Below are positions 1 to 14,100 of a stretch of DNA of 64,000 nt, in pieces; the stretch's first letter is position 1, and each line of letters begins with the position of its first letter. The DNA is from Capitulum mitella (taxonomy: Eukaryota; Arthropoda; Thecostraca; Pollicipedomorpha; Pollicipedidae), in assembly GCA_030062745.1 (NCBI GenBank), contig CP099843.1, positions 15,603,997-15,667,996 of the forward strand. Direction: 5' to 3'. The position numbers and the translations under genes are program-made. The notes beneath the pieces are model-generated. The model was given only the letters and a program-made list of their open reading frames with translations, was not told the origin of the DNA and ran no database searches.

Positions 1-783
1 CCAAAGACGAAGTATTATTCCTGTGGTCCCGAATCGGATCGTCTTGATGTTGTAGTTAAATGTCTCTGTAAGCTAAAGAACCTAAAGCAATTAATGTTAG
101 ATAAACCCCTGGGAACGGTGCTTGTTGAGCAGAATTATGTGACATTTAAATTACTCTCAAAATGAGGAACTTGTTTCTGCTGTAATTTATATCAAACCTT
201 ACCATAGTATCTCTTATCTAGTGCATTTATAATTAGAACAAAAAAGCAAATCGGGCTTGAACATCGGAAAACTGTGCGAAATTGACGAATGAAAACGCTA
301 AATAGCAGTACTTTGGAGAGTCACTGCATATTCATGGCTGTGATTTATATGCCGAAGTACATAGCCACTGGCTTTAAATTTAATCTACTTCTCTGATGAT
401 ACTTCTGTCATTGCAGCTCAGTTGATGGTGGGAATGGGTAAGTACACACAACAACTGTTAAGTTGTTGCTTCATACATTTTTTTTTTTTGCTTGGATTAA
501 TGTAAATTCAAGTGTCATTGTGCACGTCACCCCACATTCATTTGTATGGTTCAAATTATCTGACACACGGAATGGCTTAAGTCTGCATGTCCAAACCCAT
601 TTTTTGAAGCCTTTGGGATCTCTGTGTATTCTGCTCCCAGTACCTCAGACTCATTTAAGAACAAGGGTGTCTGACATCGCTGCGAGGTGTCTCGACTTGC
701 CTTCCGGCCATGTTTCCCGACAAGGGCAGCACGTGTCTGACCTCGCAACTCACATGTGACCCGACCTCCGACCCAACCCGCAG
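1..783 (+). other. Partial CAPS intron at the window edge
   Basis: There is no recognisable coding sequence except the microexon candidate at 417-437. It is AT-rich intronic DNA ending at the acceptor before 784. The exons for the N-terminal half of CAPS must lie before position 1. Confidence 0.6.
417..437 (+). CDS. Cadps: Candidate 21-nt CAPS microexon in the PH-domain region
   Basis: A pyrimidine-rich acceptor (ACTTCTGTCATTGCAG) is followed after 21 bases by a strong GTAAGT donor. The next exon at 784 needs one base carried over, and reading with that phase gives QLMVGM then a split codon into DLEGG. The segment is open and phase 1 to phase 1. I cannot confirm it from family memory, so it may be a chance pair of splice signals. 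Confidence 0.35.
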
Positions 784-972
784 ACCTGGAGGGCGGCCGT
801 TTCTTCTTCAACGCAGTCCGCGAGGGTGACGGCATCCTCTTCGCGTGCGAGGACGAGAACGAGTGCCACCTCTGGGTGATGGCTATGTACCGGGCCACCG
901 GCCAGAGTCACAAACCCACGCCGCCAGTCATGTCGCAGGGCAAGAACACCACCCTCTCCAAGCTGCAGGGCG
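784..972 (+). CDS. Cadps: CAPS exon: C-terminal half of PH domain
   Basis: It encodes [19 protein letters not shown], then the end of the PH domain with [18 protein letters not shown]. It starts after CCCGCAG, splitting a GAC codon, and ends at G|GTGAGT in phase 1. PH domains of CAPS proteins bind PIP2 at the plasma membrane. Confidence 0.95.
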
Positions 973-3900
973 GTGAGTGGCAGACTGATGGTAGACGTCG
1001 ACGAGAGCGTGCTCCGAGCGGGCGGCGGTCAGGGAGGGTGCGAAAGTCAGCGAAGGAAACTGCAGGTTGATTGGCAACTGGCAAACTGGCAAATGTCGAC
1101 AAGTCTTGCCATTAGTTATCTCGCTGAGGACCTCACACGTGATATCATCAAAAGACTGTGACGGAGAGGGCCACTGGGTTCCCCTCTTCCTTCCTCGCCC
1201 TGCATTTATCTCCCTTTTCCTGCTATCGATGCTCTCGCGCCTGGCTCGTTTCACCCGTCCAGCCAACTGACTTGTTGTACGCCTCCGCCGGTCCGACGAA
1301 CTCTGGCCTCTGCCCGGCAGACGCCGACCGGGCGCGCAAGCACGGCATGGACGAGTTCATCTCGGCCGACCCGTGCAAGTTCGACCACGCCTCGCTGTTC
1401 CAGTTCCTGCAGGCGCTGACGCTCGAGCACCGGCTGAACGAGCCCATCGCCTCGCTGGTGAGCGCCGGCCGGCGGCGTGGCCGGGGCGGGCGTCAGACCG
1501 GCCGGCCGAACACGCTGGGGCCGCTGGAGGGTGGGGTGCTCCGGGTTCAGACCAGCTCCGGTGATGGGGGCTGGTGGGACTGCACAACGGGAGCCGTAGC
1601 AAATGGGCCTTAGGTTCACTGTACGTTTAAGAAAATGCAGTTCTGAGTCGCTGGCTGACATCGTTAGTCTTTCCTGCAATTGCAACTCCCCAACCTCTGA
1701 CATAGTAGCTGTTTACGAGAAGATACAGGCTTTTGTTACCGAACCTGACGTACGTACTGGCCATCGCTTGTCTGACTTGCTGCATACCGTATGTTTCTGT
1801 GCTAAAAGTTTGATTACTGAGCTCAAAATAGTACCGTATTTCCGCGTTGCCAGCGAGACGCACGATGGTGCGATACGTTTTGCAGTTGCACTTGATATCG
1901 AGTTATGGATCTCTGAGGCGCCGAAACAAAGCACTGCACGCTGTCGGCTGGGCGTCGCCGCGCCACGGCTAAATAATTCAGCGCAGCGAGTGTAGCGGGA
2001 CTGCCGTGCAGATTATTGCTGGACTGCTGCGTGGACAAAGGCCACGTCAGTCGGCGGCAGACTGCGTTCTTTGTTGGCATCAGCCCTCTGTCAGCTGAAA
2101 ACGACTTGCTCTTGCCGCCTGTTGATCTCTGTAACGTACAAGCGTCATCAGGTGAAGCGCTGTCAGTGAATGCCAGTGTCCGACGCGTTGGTTCATTGTT
2201 GTCACGCCAGTTACCTCAGCTATAAACTTCATAAGCTTTGTACGGTCCGCTTGTCTCACAAACACTCAACAGCGGTCCGATGGCTGGAGAGGCTCCTGCC
2301 GGCCGAGCAAGGTCTCAGGCCATCAGCCGAGGCCAGGTGCCGGTCCCGGACCACCAGCCGAGGCCAGGTGCCGGTCCCAGACCACCAGCCGAGGTTAGGT
2401 GCCGGTCCCAGACGACAAGCCGAGGCCAGGTGCCGGTCCCAGACCACCAGCCGAGGTTATGTGCCTCGGCCGACGGCCCGGGACCGGCACCTGAACCCAG
2501 ACCACCAGCCGAGGTCAGGTGCCGGTCCCAGGCCATCAGCCGAGGTACCGCTCCCGCTCCCAGACAATGAGCCGAGGTCAGTCGCCGGAGCGAGGCCGAC
2601 TCTGGCCGGCCGCCAACGCCTGTCTGACGCGTCCTCCCCCGCCACAGGGCTGGCTCAGCCCGGGCCAGGTGTTCGTGATGGACGAGTACTGCGCCCGGTA
2701 CGGCGTGCGCACCTGCTTCCGGCATCTGGCCTACCTGCGCGACCTGCTGGCGCACAGCGAGAAGGGCGTCATGATCGACCCCATGCTCATCCACTGCAGC
2801 TTCTCCTTCTGCGCCAGCCACGTGCACGGCAACAGGTAGGCGGCGCGGCGGCCGGCTGACGCCGCTTGTCCGCCCGGTCCTGGGTGTTCGCGCTCTTATT
2901 GGCTTTTTGTGTGTCGGGCGCGGCGGTCGGTGCGCTCCGAGCAGACCCGTTTTACTACGTGTACCCTTGTCACGGCCTCCACCAGCACATTGACGGCGCT
3001 GCGCCGCAGCGGGCGAGAGGCCGGCTCTTCTGACGGTCGCCGCGCCCTCTGGCTGTGGGAATAGAGCGGGAGGACTTGCGATGCTTTCGTGTCACGGGAA
3101 TGATGGCTCCCTGCTCCCTTGTGGGCCAAATTCCTCAGCATACGATAACTATCTTTGGGATCAGGCAGGTACTTTTCTGTGTTAAATGGGCTGTATGAAC
3201 TAATTAGGCATTCATCATCGTTTTTAGCCTTTCTAACGCGGGCGTCGCTTGTCCTGATCCATCAGATACGCAAAGATTTCACCCATGGGTCATTTTCCTT
3301 GCTTTGGTTTATATGTTGTCCCGTATGAAGCATGGTCAAGGACAAATTAGCGATCGTGATAATTGAATATTGACTGTAGTCGAACTGACGTTACATTTTC
3401 CATCTCTGTTCCACTGAAATAATTTTTAAACGTCATTATCACGTCCTTTGAAAATTGCGGATAATTTTATTTGAACAATACAAGTACCTTAAAAAAGAAA
3501 ACGATTTCCTTGTAATCACAGCTATGTGTTTTTGACGGAGAGTGAATCAGTCAAGTTCCGGTAGGAAAGCGAATTACACCGTGGAGCAATATTTTTTCTC
3601 TTGGAATCTTGGACAAGACATCCAAGGGAATCTGCCGTTTTGTGAGACACTGCTTCAGCTGTTTGGGGAGATGCATAGGCCATTAGCAAAAAAAACATTG
3701 TGAATTTCGTTTACGAGTGCTGTCAGCACAGTGCATGCAAACTTAAAAACGAAGAACTTATTTTGTATGAGGTAGAAATGCAGGGTTCACAGTCAACTTT
3801 TTTGACTTACTGAACTGATGTGCTCTTACGCAACTGCAACGTTGCAAATTGCTAAACCTTGCTCCTGTACCCATAGCGCTCGGGCATAGCGCATGGAAGG

Positions 3901-6900
3901 AGGGGAGCTTATTCAGCCCGACCTGAGATCTCGAGAACAACCCGCCCCAGTTCATCGCAACAGGCGTTAAGCGATTCGCCATGACGTAGCTACATTTTAA
4001 TGGAAAGAAGTTTCGAAAATATTGGAATATAGATGGCTATGGGGGCAGAAGGCCAGAAAGGGGCTATATTTTATTCGTTAAAACTGCATTGTTTATGGAC
4101 CAGTTTTGATGCAAGTGGCATGCATCATGAGCGAATCATTGGGACTTTTCTCACTTGTCCATGCTCTTGGAATTTAGAGATAATTCGTAGGCGTTTACAC
4201 CGCTTGGAAAATGGGAGGAATATGTTTTTGAAAACCGGATTAAAATGAAATGAAAAGTGTCATTTCATTTACTGATTATTTAATACTCAAGAAGCTCAGA
4301 TCGTATTACCCTTTTTGTATAATGTTGGCACAGACGGCTCCAGGGACATGAAAAAGGGAAGCTGTTGTGTTTGCATGTTCATCACGCCAGCTCACAAACC
4401 TTGACCATAAATGACCTCAATTGACTCCAGAGTCACATGGTATGCCCTCAAGCTCATTGTGTTTAAGAACGTTTCAAACCGTCTGAATTGTCTATATTTC
4501 TTAAAGTCCTGTTCATGGTCGTCTTGATATGAGGTATGTCCGCGAGCATTTTAGGTCATAGCCCCGTGACCTAACCTCATATAAACCTGAAACATGAAAC
4601 GCGAGAGGGTGGCACTGTGCTGAGTCATATCGTCCGGACTTTGCATTGAGAAAATTAGCGTCAAAAATAAGTTACATGGAACCAGATTCTGACTTGAACT
4701 TGATCTGACCTTGCAAGGTTACCTCAGATCAACAGAAATACTTTCGTTGTTTGCCCGGTCTTTTATCTGTATACCCATATGGAGGTCTAAGTTATATCTA
4801 AAAGCTTTATCATATGGCAGCCATTGTTCTTTTGTTTTCAAAGTGCCAAGGTGGCCTAAGGATTCTCGCAAAATCGTGGTCTGGCTCCGCCCCTGAGCAA
4901 AATTAACTTATGAAAACATGGCATAATATGCGCGACCAGTAGGTGGAAAAAGGAATCAGGTTTTGTGAAGCTGCTTCAAAAATCCTGGAAATGGCGAGCA
5001 ACAAAACTGGAGGCAACTTCTGAAGCCTCCCTTTACGGGAATAGGGTTAAGCAAAAGAAACAACTGGTGCTATACCAATGTCATATGCTGCAGCCGTAAT
5101 TTAATTGTCAGAGTTTCAGGTGCGAAAATCTCCAATTCATATGCGACGCTGCATTGAAGATTTAAAGTATTCATTCCCCTGCCCTTACTCTAAGCGTTTC
5201 TCCAGTCCACAAAAATGGTATGGAATAATTTGACATTTAGATTGAATTCACTGCTTTACGTTACTACCACTCATATCAGACTGCGCAGTCTCAGACAATT
5301 GTTCTGTATTGTAGCAAACAAACGTGGCTTATTCAGACAGCTCGTAAAGATGACGCGCTCCCTCTACGAGACGGTTTTATCTGCCCTCGGCGTCAATGCA
5401 ATGTTACGAACAAGCCAGCGAAGACATTTGCTGAAACTGCCTCGACGATCGAATGGCGACAGGCAGTGGTATTGGTGACTGAAGCGGGTACCTTGCCGGT
5501 AGCTCCGTCTCGTTTTAAATCGGGCTCTGGCTTATCCGTCCGTCACTGGGCTCAGCTGGGACGTGGCGCCCCGTCACAAGTGCTGTTCGGTCGCCGCCGA
5601 GCAAATGAAACCGGCCATCGCGGCGCTCTGCGCAGCCTCCCGGTCCCGTCGACGGAGCGGCGCAGTCCATATGATGAGAACCGTATGGGGCAGAGGCGAA
5701 CGTAGCGGCTTTCCCTCCCAGCGCACCTGAGACGCGACTCGAAGGGTCACGCGACGTTTTTACGGTCCTATAGGTGGCCTGTAGGTGAAGGTTTTATGTC
5801 CAACACCGACCATGGGCGTCATTACGTTAAGGGATCTCAAGGGCATACTGATATGTACGGGCGTCGTTTTCTATGCGACATCCAATACTTAACTCATTTC
5901 ATTGCTGATGGTCATCTGCGCAGGATGGTTTCGAAGTCAGTAGGGTCACATCCTTTTTGGCATGTTCTTCTCCTGCAGTGCCGTGGGTTAATTTCAAAAT
6001 TCCCCAAAGTTGGTTGGGCTGCCGCACCACCAACCAACCCAGTTGGGTGCTGCAGCCTTTCTCAGAGTACAGTGGAGTAAAACAGCGTAAACTCCGTCAT
6101 CGCAGTGCAGCGACTGCCATACACACAAAAAAAAAACACTTGTTGACTCTCGCAAACTCAGCTGGTCTCCTTGTTGCTTGATAATGTGCCGCCGTGTACA
6201 CTTATCTGGTGGAGATAAAAAAATCTTTGATCATTTTGGAGACGGTTTGGCACCACAACAAATGTCCGCTCATGAACTCTTAAGATGAATGTAGATGTAG
6301 CATCTTTGATAAATGGTTCGATTTGAAATTTGAAGATTGGAAAAAATCTTTCATTTTCACGCGACCAACGACCAGTTGCCGCAATGTCATGGTGGACGTA
6401 TGAAGGCCGATAATTTCGGAGCAGTTCTTTGTGCAAAATATTTCATGACGTTTCGATTTCAAGTACGTTAGAGCATGAACTGTTACAGAAATGGACAAGC
6501 CACCATTCGTTTTTACAAATGCATCTGTCGTGCAGGTTCAAGGTATGCTTTTGTTCGCTTTTTTATAAAAGTGCATCCCGGCCTGAATTCGTTTTTAGTA
6601 AAGCGCTCATTTCAGCCATTCTTAATTATCTCCTATGTCTAGTTGGTAAACATGGCTCACATTGAACATCGTTCTTCTTTCAAACAGTGCATGCTTCTTA
6701 CGTCTGAGTTTGTACACCCGTTTCGTATCGACAGTGAAACATTACATGCGCCTTGGCCGACCCCACACTAACATCACACTTACATTTTACCTTAGCGTAC
6801 AGGAGGACGGCAGCGTCAACATCGGGTTAGTATCGGCTCCCGGGTATTTCACGGCGTCTTGAGTTCGGACTCTGTCTTCCCATTTCTAGAACACAGAACA

Positions 6901-9900
6901 CTCACAACATCCCCGCCCTGAGCGCTTTCTCCACGTCTGTGTACCGACTGCGTGTCCACCCTGTTTTCGGTCTCCCACGGCTTCCGTAGTCTCTTCATAG
7001 GCTTGGCGTGAGCGTTCTGCCTCGTGCGACCTTCTCATCAAGACCCGTCCTCGGCCGGAGATAGGCCTCTGCATGCGGAATCTCTGTGTGGGCGACGACT
7101 GGCAGGGCTGCAGAATTCCCATGTAAATTACCACGTGCCGCTGAAAGTAGGATCTTCCGCCCCGTCGCCGGCTTTTAACACGATGTGAATACATTTTTGG
7201 GCATAGCTTCCGACCACGGAGGCTGCATGTGCTTTGTGGTGCGCGTGAAGGGCCCACGCCGTGCGCGTGAACTGCAGATGGGCAGATGGCCAGGGACCTC
7301 AACGCGAGACGTAGACATCGAGTCGACTAGATCTCGGTGTAGTAGATACTGTGTGGCATGAGTTTGGAAATGTTATAGCTGTATATAACTGTCCAAGCGT
7401 GCGAGTGTGCGTGTTCGCTTGTGACTGTAAATTCCTTGCAGCGATGATCTGTGTGACGTTTGTATAAACATTCTTGCCAACCTTCTGTGTGCGGTATCAC
7501 TCTGTACACCTGCACGCTTCAACGAGCGTGCTTTGGAGTGTCGTATGAGCAAGCCGAAGCGTCAAGGCGTCTTCTGGCTCGCCGGATGGGAGAGTCGACG
7601 TTTCGGAGCAGCGTCTGTACTGATCGTACCATGATGTTTTACGGTCGTCCTTAGTCGTCCCGCCGTGTCTGATACAATGTTCCATCTGGAGGGACCAAGC
7701 TTGAATTATCGATCGACGCTTTTCGAGCGATTATTGTGGTCTTTTGGGATGGACTCACTGACGCGCAGTATAAATATGGTACCGAGCAAGATCAACCAGA
7801 AGTCTGGAAATTCAGAAATTGTTTATATCCAAAACTTATTCAGCCCTGCTAGGAATGTCAGTCGCGTGTCCCCGAGGTTTCATAGCCATTAAGCAATGCC
7901 ACCTCCATCCGACGCATACTTAGCGACGAGCGCTAAGAGACCCTTCCTGTGATCCATTAGCTACACACATAGCTGTTAAGCGCTGGAGGCTGGAGTTGCG
8001 TCAGTAACTGTGAAATAAATCCAGTTCCTGATTGATACGAATTTTTGCCGCCATGTACGTTTGATTTAAGTTGTTTTCTCTTCCATGTCCTGGATTTTTT
8101 GTGCATGCTTTCACTTTGCGGCGTACATTTTGATGTAAAATATTTTCTGCTCATATCGTGTATAAGGCCTGAATAATATTAGGTTTGTTGCAAACGCATA
8201 TGCGTGAAGTTCATTTTTTACGACGATAAATCGCATTTGCCACGTTTCGCCAGGATTTATGTTTCTTGCTGCAGATTCCGGCGTGATTCTGCTCGTTTTC
8301 TACCAGGATTTTTGGGCGATGCATCGCAATTGAGGACTCAGCTCCGATTAGGGCGCTCCTGTTTATTGCCTGTGAAAACTGGTTGCGACAGATCCACGAA
8401 AGCTCGGGTCTCGGCTCTGCGCGGCGTGGCCATCAGCTAAATTGCCAATACCCCCAGAAGCCATTCATGGCCGGCCGGCCTGGCAGCCAACAGCGATCAG
8501 GGCTGCCGAAGCTTCCCGGGGCGGCTGCCCGTTCTCAACCCGTCTGGCGCTGACACCCTGTCCTGACCAGCGGCCTGACCCAGCGCCCACTCTTGCGACC
8601 CGCCCACGTCCTGTCCTCTGCCATGGTGCGACTCCCCCCCCCCCGCCCTCGCTCTATCTAAATCCATCGCGCGACCAAGCGCCGACAAAGGGGCCGCTTC
8701 TGGGACCCGCCCGCCCGGCCTGAGCCGATGATTTCCATGGAGACGCTCGCCCGTGGCCGGAAGGAGACGGTCTGGTTCTGGCGTGCAGCTGAACGAGACC
8801 AGTTGCTGTGTGGAGAGAGGTCGGTTTGTCTGATCGTTGTACTATTTGTTGTACTGGGTTGTCCGACGGTGGGTGTCGCTGGTCTCTGATGTGCTTTTGC
8901 CGGGATCTGGCGGCCTGTCGTGGCCGAGGTCGGTGATCTTGTCCTGTCTAGAGTAGAAGTGGGCGCTTCCTTAGGTTCTGTTGGCCACGTTTACCCTGAT
9001 AATGGCCTGGATCGCAGCAGTGCGATCTGTAGCGTTTCTCCGACATGGAGCGGTGCTGGTATGAGATGATGCTGGTTAACAGTGATTCACAGCTACTGAT
9101 CCGGTTTAAATTGACGATGATTTGGGGTGATAATACGTCGTCCTTGAGTGTTGCCGGTCTAAATTCATAAGGATTTTCTGACTTTAGTACCACCGCCCTG
9201 AGATGGTGCTAGCCTGTCTTGATAATGATACCCCGGTCTAGTCTCCGGTCCATCTATTAGAATGTACTGAAAATGAACGTTTGTGATCTATTCTGGTCTG
9301 AGGTAATAATGGTCTCGTGTGGGGGTCCTGCTGGTACGGGGTGATCTGGTCTAAGGTGCTAATATTCCAGTGTTCTGTCTTTCTATTCTGTTTCAGCACT
9401 TGTCTGGGATGACATTGGATAATAATGTTCCAGTCTGATGTGTTGTTGGTCTGCATTGATATTGTTCCGGTCTGATGTGTCGCTGGTCTGCATTGGTAAT
9501 GCCCTGCCCTGACGAGTTGCTGATCAGCGGCGATGATGGTCGTCAGTCTGAGTCCGTAAAGCATTTCCCGGACTTCTGTGTCTGCCGCCCCCCCGTCCGG
9601 TCGGCCCGGCGACGGCGGCGGCCACCGGTGCCGTGGCTCCGTTTGAACGGTTCGTGTCGGGCCGGCTCCGATCGTTGGGCCGCTCCCCGGCTCCAGCTGA
9701 CGGCCCGTCTAATCGACAACCGTCTCCGTCGCCGCGGCCTGTTCCGCCGCAGACGCCGCGTACTCGTGTTTACGCCGGCCGGGCGGCGGCGGCGCGACGT
9801 TTCAAGCAGTCGATCATATTGGCGAGGCGGGAACTCATCCCAGTCAGCGCCGACGCCACTCGTTCGCCGTCTGCCGTCGACTGTCGGCCGGACGCGGCGC

Positions 9901-11021
9901 CCCGTCGACGTCCGCAAAATGAAGAGCGGCGGCTGGCGTTTGGCTGGCGGCGCGCCGAATCGGAAGCGGTGGAAATTGAGCTAACCTTGTCGATCCTCGT
10001 GAGCCCGGACCCCAGTGCCTTTCCCGTTATATGGTGCGGCTGCCCGACGGCCCAAGTCGTTTTCCCTACAGCCTCCGACGACCTAAAACGAAGCCTTTTC
10101 GGCCCGAAGCGGAAAATCGGCGCATCCGGCCCATAGCGCCGATCGAATTACCGTTCTGTCTCGCCGATTCAGACTCCCGCGGGCCATCCCAGCAAGACGC
10201 GGCGTCTCCAGAGGGTACTGTATCTGGCCCTGTTGCCAATGAGCCGTGCGATTACCGGACCGCTCGGGGGAGGGGAGTGGAGGGGGGGAGGGGGTCGGCG
10301 ACGCGTGCCCAGCTCGCAGTGCCTGGACCCTGTCGGCTCTCTGACCGCCTCGCCGTTGCAGGCCGGACGGAGTCGGCAGCGTGCTGCACGAGGAGAAGGA
10401 GAAGTTCCAGGAGATCAAGGAGCAGCTGGACATGCTCTTGGAGAACCAGATCGCCAACTTTAGGTAGCGGTGGTCCCCGCGCCCGTCGGTGTTTTTGATA
10501 TTTGCGATTTCGTCACTGGTGTGTCTTGCGAGGGGAGAAAAACGGTGACGTAACAGTGGTAACGTTTTCGTCACGCCACTCTTTGTTTTTTTTTTCTTAG
10601 CAGCCATTTCGGCAATAGACCGAAGGTCCAGAGTGGAAGGGTTAAACTTTTCTGGAAGCCACCCAGCGTAAAGTCGGATTGGGCCGTTAAGAGGAGCTCG
10701 AGGACATCAATCTTTTGCTAACACAACTTGGACGATCGAAAACTGCACTTTGCTCTTTTTGTCGTTACGCTGTTGACTGATTATATGAGCTGGATTTCAT
10801 GGAAGCACAGGGAATTTTTCATGCGTTTTACCTTCCCTTGTGAAATGGTTTCGTGCATCATAACAGAAATGGAACGTTGGTGTTTCATAGAACATGCATT
10901 CCCGCTTAAATAGTATATTTTTGTGTTTTGGTTTGTTGTCATATGCAGATGTGGTAAATACCAGTATTTTCGCAAGTACATCGAAACACTTTCAGTGCAG
11001 AATTCAGGACCATCTGCTTGC

Positions 11022-11108
<87 letters not shown>

Positions 11109-14100
11109 CGAGGGTGTGAGGGGGAGGCGCGACAGAAGCTGGCATCGTCTGGCCTCGCTCCGCAGGGTGTACTTTCCGTTCGGCCGGCCGGAGGGTGCGC
11201 TGAAGGCAACGCTGGCCCTGCTCGAGTGCGTCCTGCACAAGGACATGGTGATGCCGCCGTCGCAGGACGAGGTGCGCGGCGTCATCAAGAAGTGCCTGGA
11301 GAACGCGGCGCTCATCAACTACACGAAACTGTCAGCCGACACCCGGATAGAAGGTCAGTGGCGACGCGCGGGCCGGCCGGAGCCGACTCGGCGATTTTTC
11401 GGCGTTGCTCGATGTGCCTGCAGCGGCAAACGTCGTCACCCATCCCCGCTCTGTTCGGCGGCGCTCACGAGCCTGGCCTGAGTGGACCGCGCAGAGGTGA
11501 CAAGCCCGTGCCAGAGCGCTTCCGTTGCTGTCCGTGAGGTGTTGTGGCGTCCGTGCGGAAGCTGTGGCTCGATTAGCTTTTTGTGCCAGTTTCTTCTCTT
11601 CGCCTCGAGTAATTTGCACTGGCTCTTGTGTGCGTCCCGAAATGTATTTTGCTTGCTGGTTATTACAAACTGACTTCGGATGCCGTCAGCGAGATCGTCT
11701 CAGTGTAAGAATGATGTTATAAGTCCAAGGATTTGGATTGTTAAACGGAAGCGTTAAAAGACCGAAAATCAAAAAGGTTTTAGCGGCAGTCGATGAGCGA
11801 GCAGTGTTTTTTCTTGCCTCGTCGGTTTGACGTGTACATCCTTCGTCTGTGTGTTAACTCCGACTTGATTTCCGTTTGCCAGACTCTGGATCTGGGGTGG
11901 CAGGTAAAGGGAGATCGACTTTTATCACCATCGATAGCATGATCGCACTGCTGAAGAGAAGAGGTTTACTTTGATCGGACTTAGTTTCGTCTTTGTTTTG
12001 TTCGTCGGGTTTTTGCAACAACCACACCTGAACAAGAAAGTTTCCTTACTGAAGTTTAGAAATAATCATTGGGAACGAGTCCTAGTTTTATAGTTTTATT
12101 GATGACACCATTTGTTTACCCTGCAGGCTTTTCAGTAGTTGTCCACGAGCACGCGTTTATTTTTTCTTTCGCATCCAGTGCAAGTTTGCGTATGTCGGAT
12201 ACTGTTGGTCGCTTTTCAAACATTGTCAGACGGCCCAAGCTCTCTCGTAGAGAACTTACGCCTGTCTCGCGACAGCACACTCCTCATCGGGAACATAAAA
12301 CACGGCAGAGTTTACATTCGGCGGCATGCATGGTATCCTCCGGAGTGTGACATGCATAGAAAGGGGTGTGTTGCAAAACTTAGCAGTCGTCACAGCCGCC
12401 GCCTGGCGCATTCCGGGAATTAAAGCCGTGACCTGTTCTGCTGGACGAGTCTTGTCTTTGTGTTTGAGGTCCCGCGGCTGCATATGGCATGTATGCTAAC
12501 TTTGCTCCGTTCCCACGTGCACCCATTTGCTAGCGCCCACACAGGGCCTCCCGGAAGGATGTTTTGCGCTCTGCGACGTCCACGCTAGCTGAAAATCATC
12601 TGTGTTTGGGTCCCTGACGGTGGTGGCCAAAGTTGGAAGCATTACTTTGCCTAGAAACATGTTCGTCGTGTCTTTGTCTTTGTCTTTGACGTGACGCTGT
12701 TACACAAAGTATTCAACAGGTCGAAATGTGATGCTATCATCACTCTTTATCCACAAAGTATTGAAGCCTGGAATGTAAAATATTCATGAATCATTCACAA
12801 ATTCGGCAATACTGGTCTAGAGCGTAGTAGGTTAAGCGTTTCTTAGCGAATCACTATCCGGGCGGTGGTCTCAGTATTTGAAGTCTGCTCCCCCGCTCAC
12901 TACACGCGGTTATTTCGGTTTCGATTGGCGTGGACCGTGCGGACGCGTGCTTTCACCGAGGCCTCGTGTATCCGATCCAGACGAGCTGACGGGGGAGGTT
13001 ACCGTGCCGCCCAGCAAGAAACTGGAAGACCTCACGCACCTGGCTGACCTCTGCGTTGACCTGCTGCAGCAGAACAATGAACAGTACTCGGAGGTAAGGT
13101 CAACTTCCCTTCACGGACTCCGAAATGGAAGTACTTGTTCAGCAAATCTGATATCACTAGGGGCGATCTCATGGTTGCAGAAATACGCAGCCAAACGCAG
13201 AACTAATAATGAATTATGTTTTTCTTTTTTTTTGCCCCGAGTTTTCACTGTCCTTGACATCAACCATCGCGAGCTCGCGCCGCCCACGTTGCATAAACTG
13301 ATCCTCCTCACAACTGTCCCCGAACAACTGTCCCCGACCGCCGGCCGGCGAAATGGAACAGGCAAAGAACGTTCACGAGCGGTCGTTTTGAACTGTCTCG
13401 CCGGGGAGCGGCCGTTGCAGCGGCGCCAGAGCGCGGCTCCGTTCGGTCCGTCTGTGTGGCTCTCGGGCCGGCGGGGCAGGGCGGGCGCCCGGGCCGCCCG
13501 CCCGCCGCCGGCCGACGCCCTGTGTAGTAGACGACTGTGTGGCTGCTCGCTGGCTCGGCGGCGGCGGTGGACGTTCACACCAGAGTGGCTTGTCCGGGCG
13601 CGCCGCCTGGTCTGTCGTGTTGTCGGGCATGCTTGTCGGGCGGTGTTCGCTCACCGGCTGTTGTCTCTCCTCCTGTGGCGTTGCTAGGCCTTTCGAACGG
13701 TGAGTGGGCACGGTGGCATTCTTCCTTCGGTCTCTCTCGCCGCGGAGAACAGCCGTCTGTTGGCGCTTGGGGCGGCGCATTTAGCGCTGCCGTCAACTTC
13801 ACGAAAGGACCTGGCCGTTGCTGCTGTTTGAATGTACATACTTGACGTACTTGCAACGAAATGGCCACATCTAGCTTACACAGTTTCGAGAGTGCAGATC
13901 GCTTTATCGAGCCGGTCCATATTGTTTCTATTGTTTTATCTGATCGGTGTGGCTACAGCATGGTTGTCCACCTTGTCTTAGACGCTGTACCTAACTGTTA
14001 TCACCTGTTCTCATCCAATGGTCAGGACAAAGTGAGTACAGTGCGTGCGTTTCCCCTTCCGCCGCTCGGCTGTGCGGGGTCCGTTGTAGTCGCCACCCCG

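Larger units (their letters stand above)
2836..10361 (+). other. Long CAPS intron
   Basis: This 7.5-kb intron holds the MITE-like copy at 3852-5050, diffuse GGTCTG-rich degenerate repeats around 8820-9560, and a GC-rich block from about 9570 to 10320. The GC block makes overlapping ORFs without family resemblance. I see no further exon that keeps phase. Confidence 0.6.

Noticed and set aside
2170-2859. 229-codon ORF with repeated [13 protein letters not shown]-type units
   Set aside because: It is a read-through of the 31-bp minisatellite in an intron; the true exon 2648-2835 uses another frame.
6805-6827. Possible 23-nt exon in the long CAPS intron (EDGSVNI)
   Set aside because: Splice-like ends are present, but 23 bases would break the frame between the flanking exons.
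9475-10136. Overlapping Arg- and Pro-rich ORFs of about 170 codons
   Set aside because: GC-rich intronic block open in several frames at once; no splice phase with CAPS and no domain.
10903-11537. Long ORFs with Arg-Glu or Ser-Leu runs
   Set aside because: They are translations of the GA microsatellite; only the 11166-11353 part is a real CAPS exon, bounded by splice sites.
13982-14031. Possible 50-nt exon with a GTGAGT donor
   Set aside because: Its length would shift the frame between two phase-0 junctions, and the translation does not resemble CAPS.
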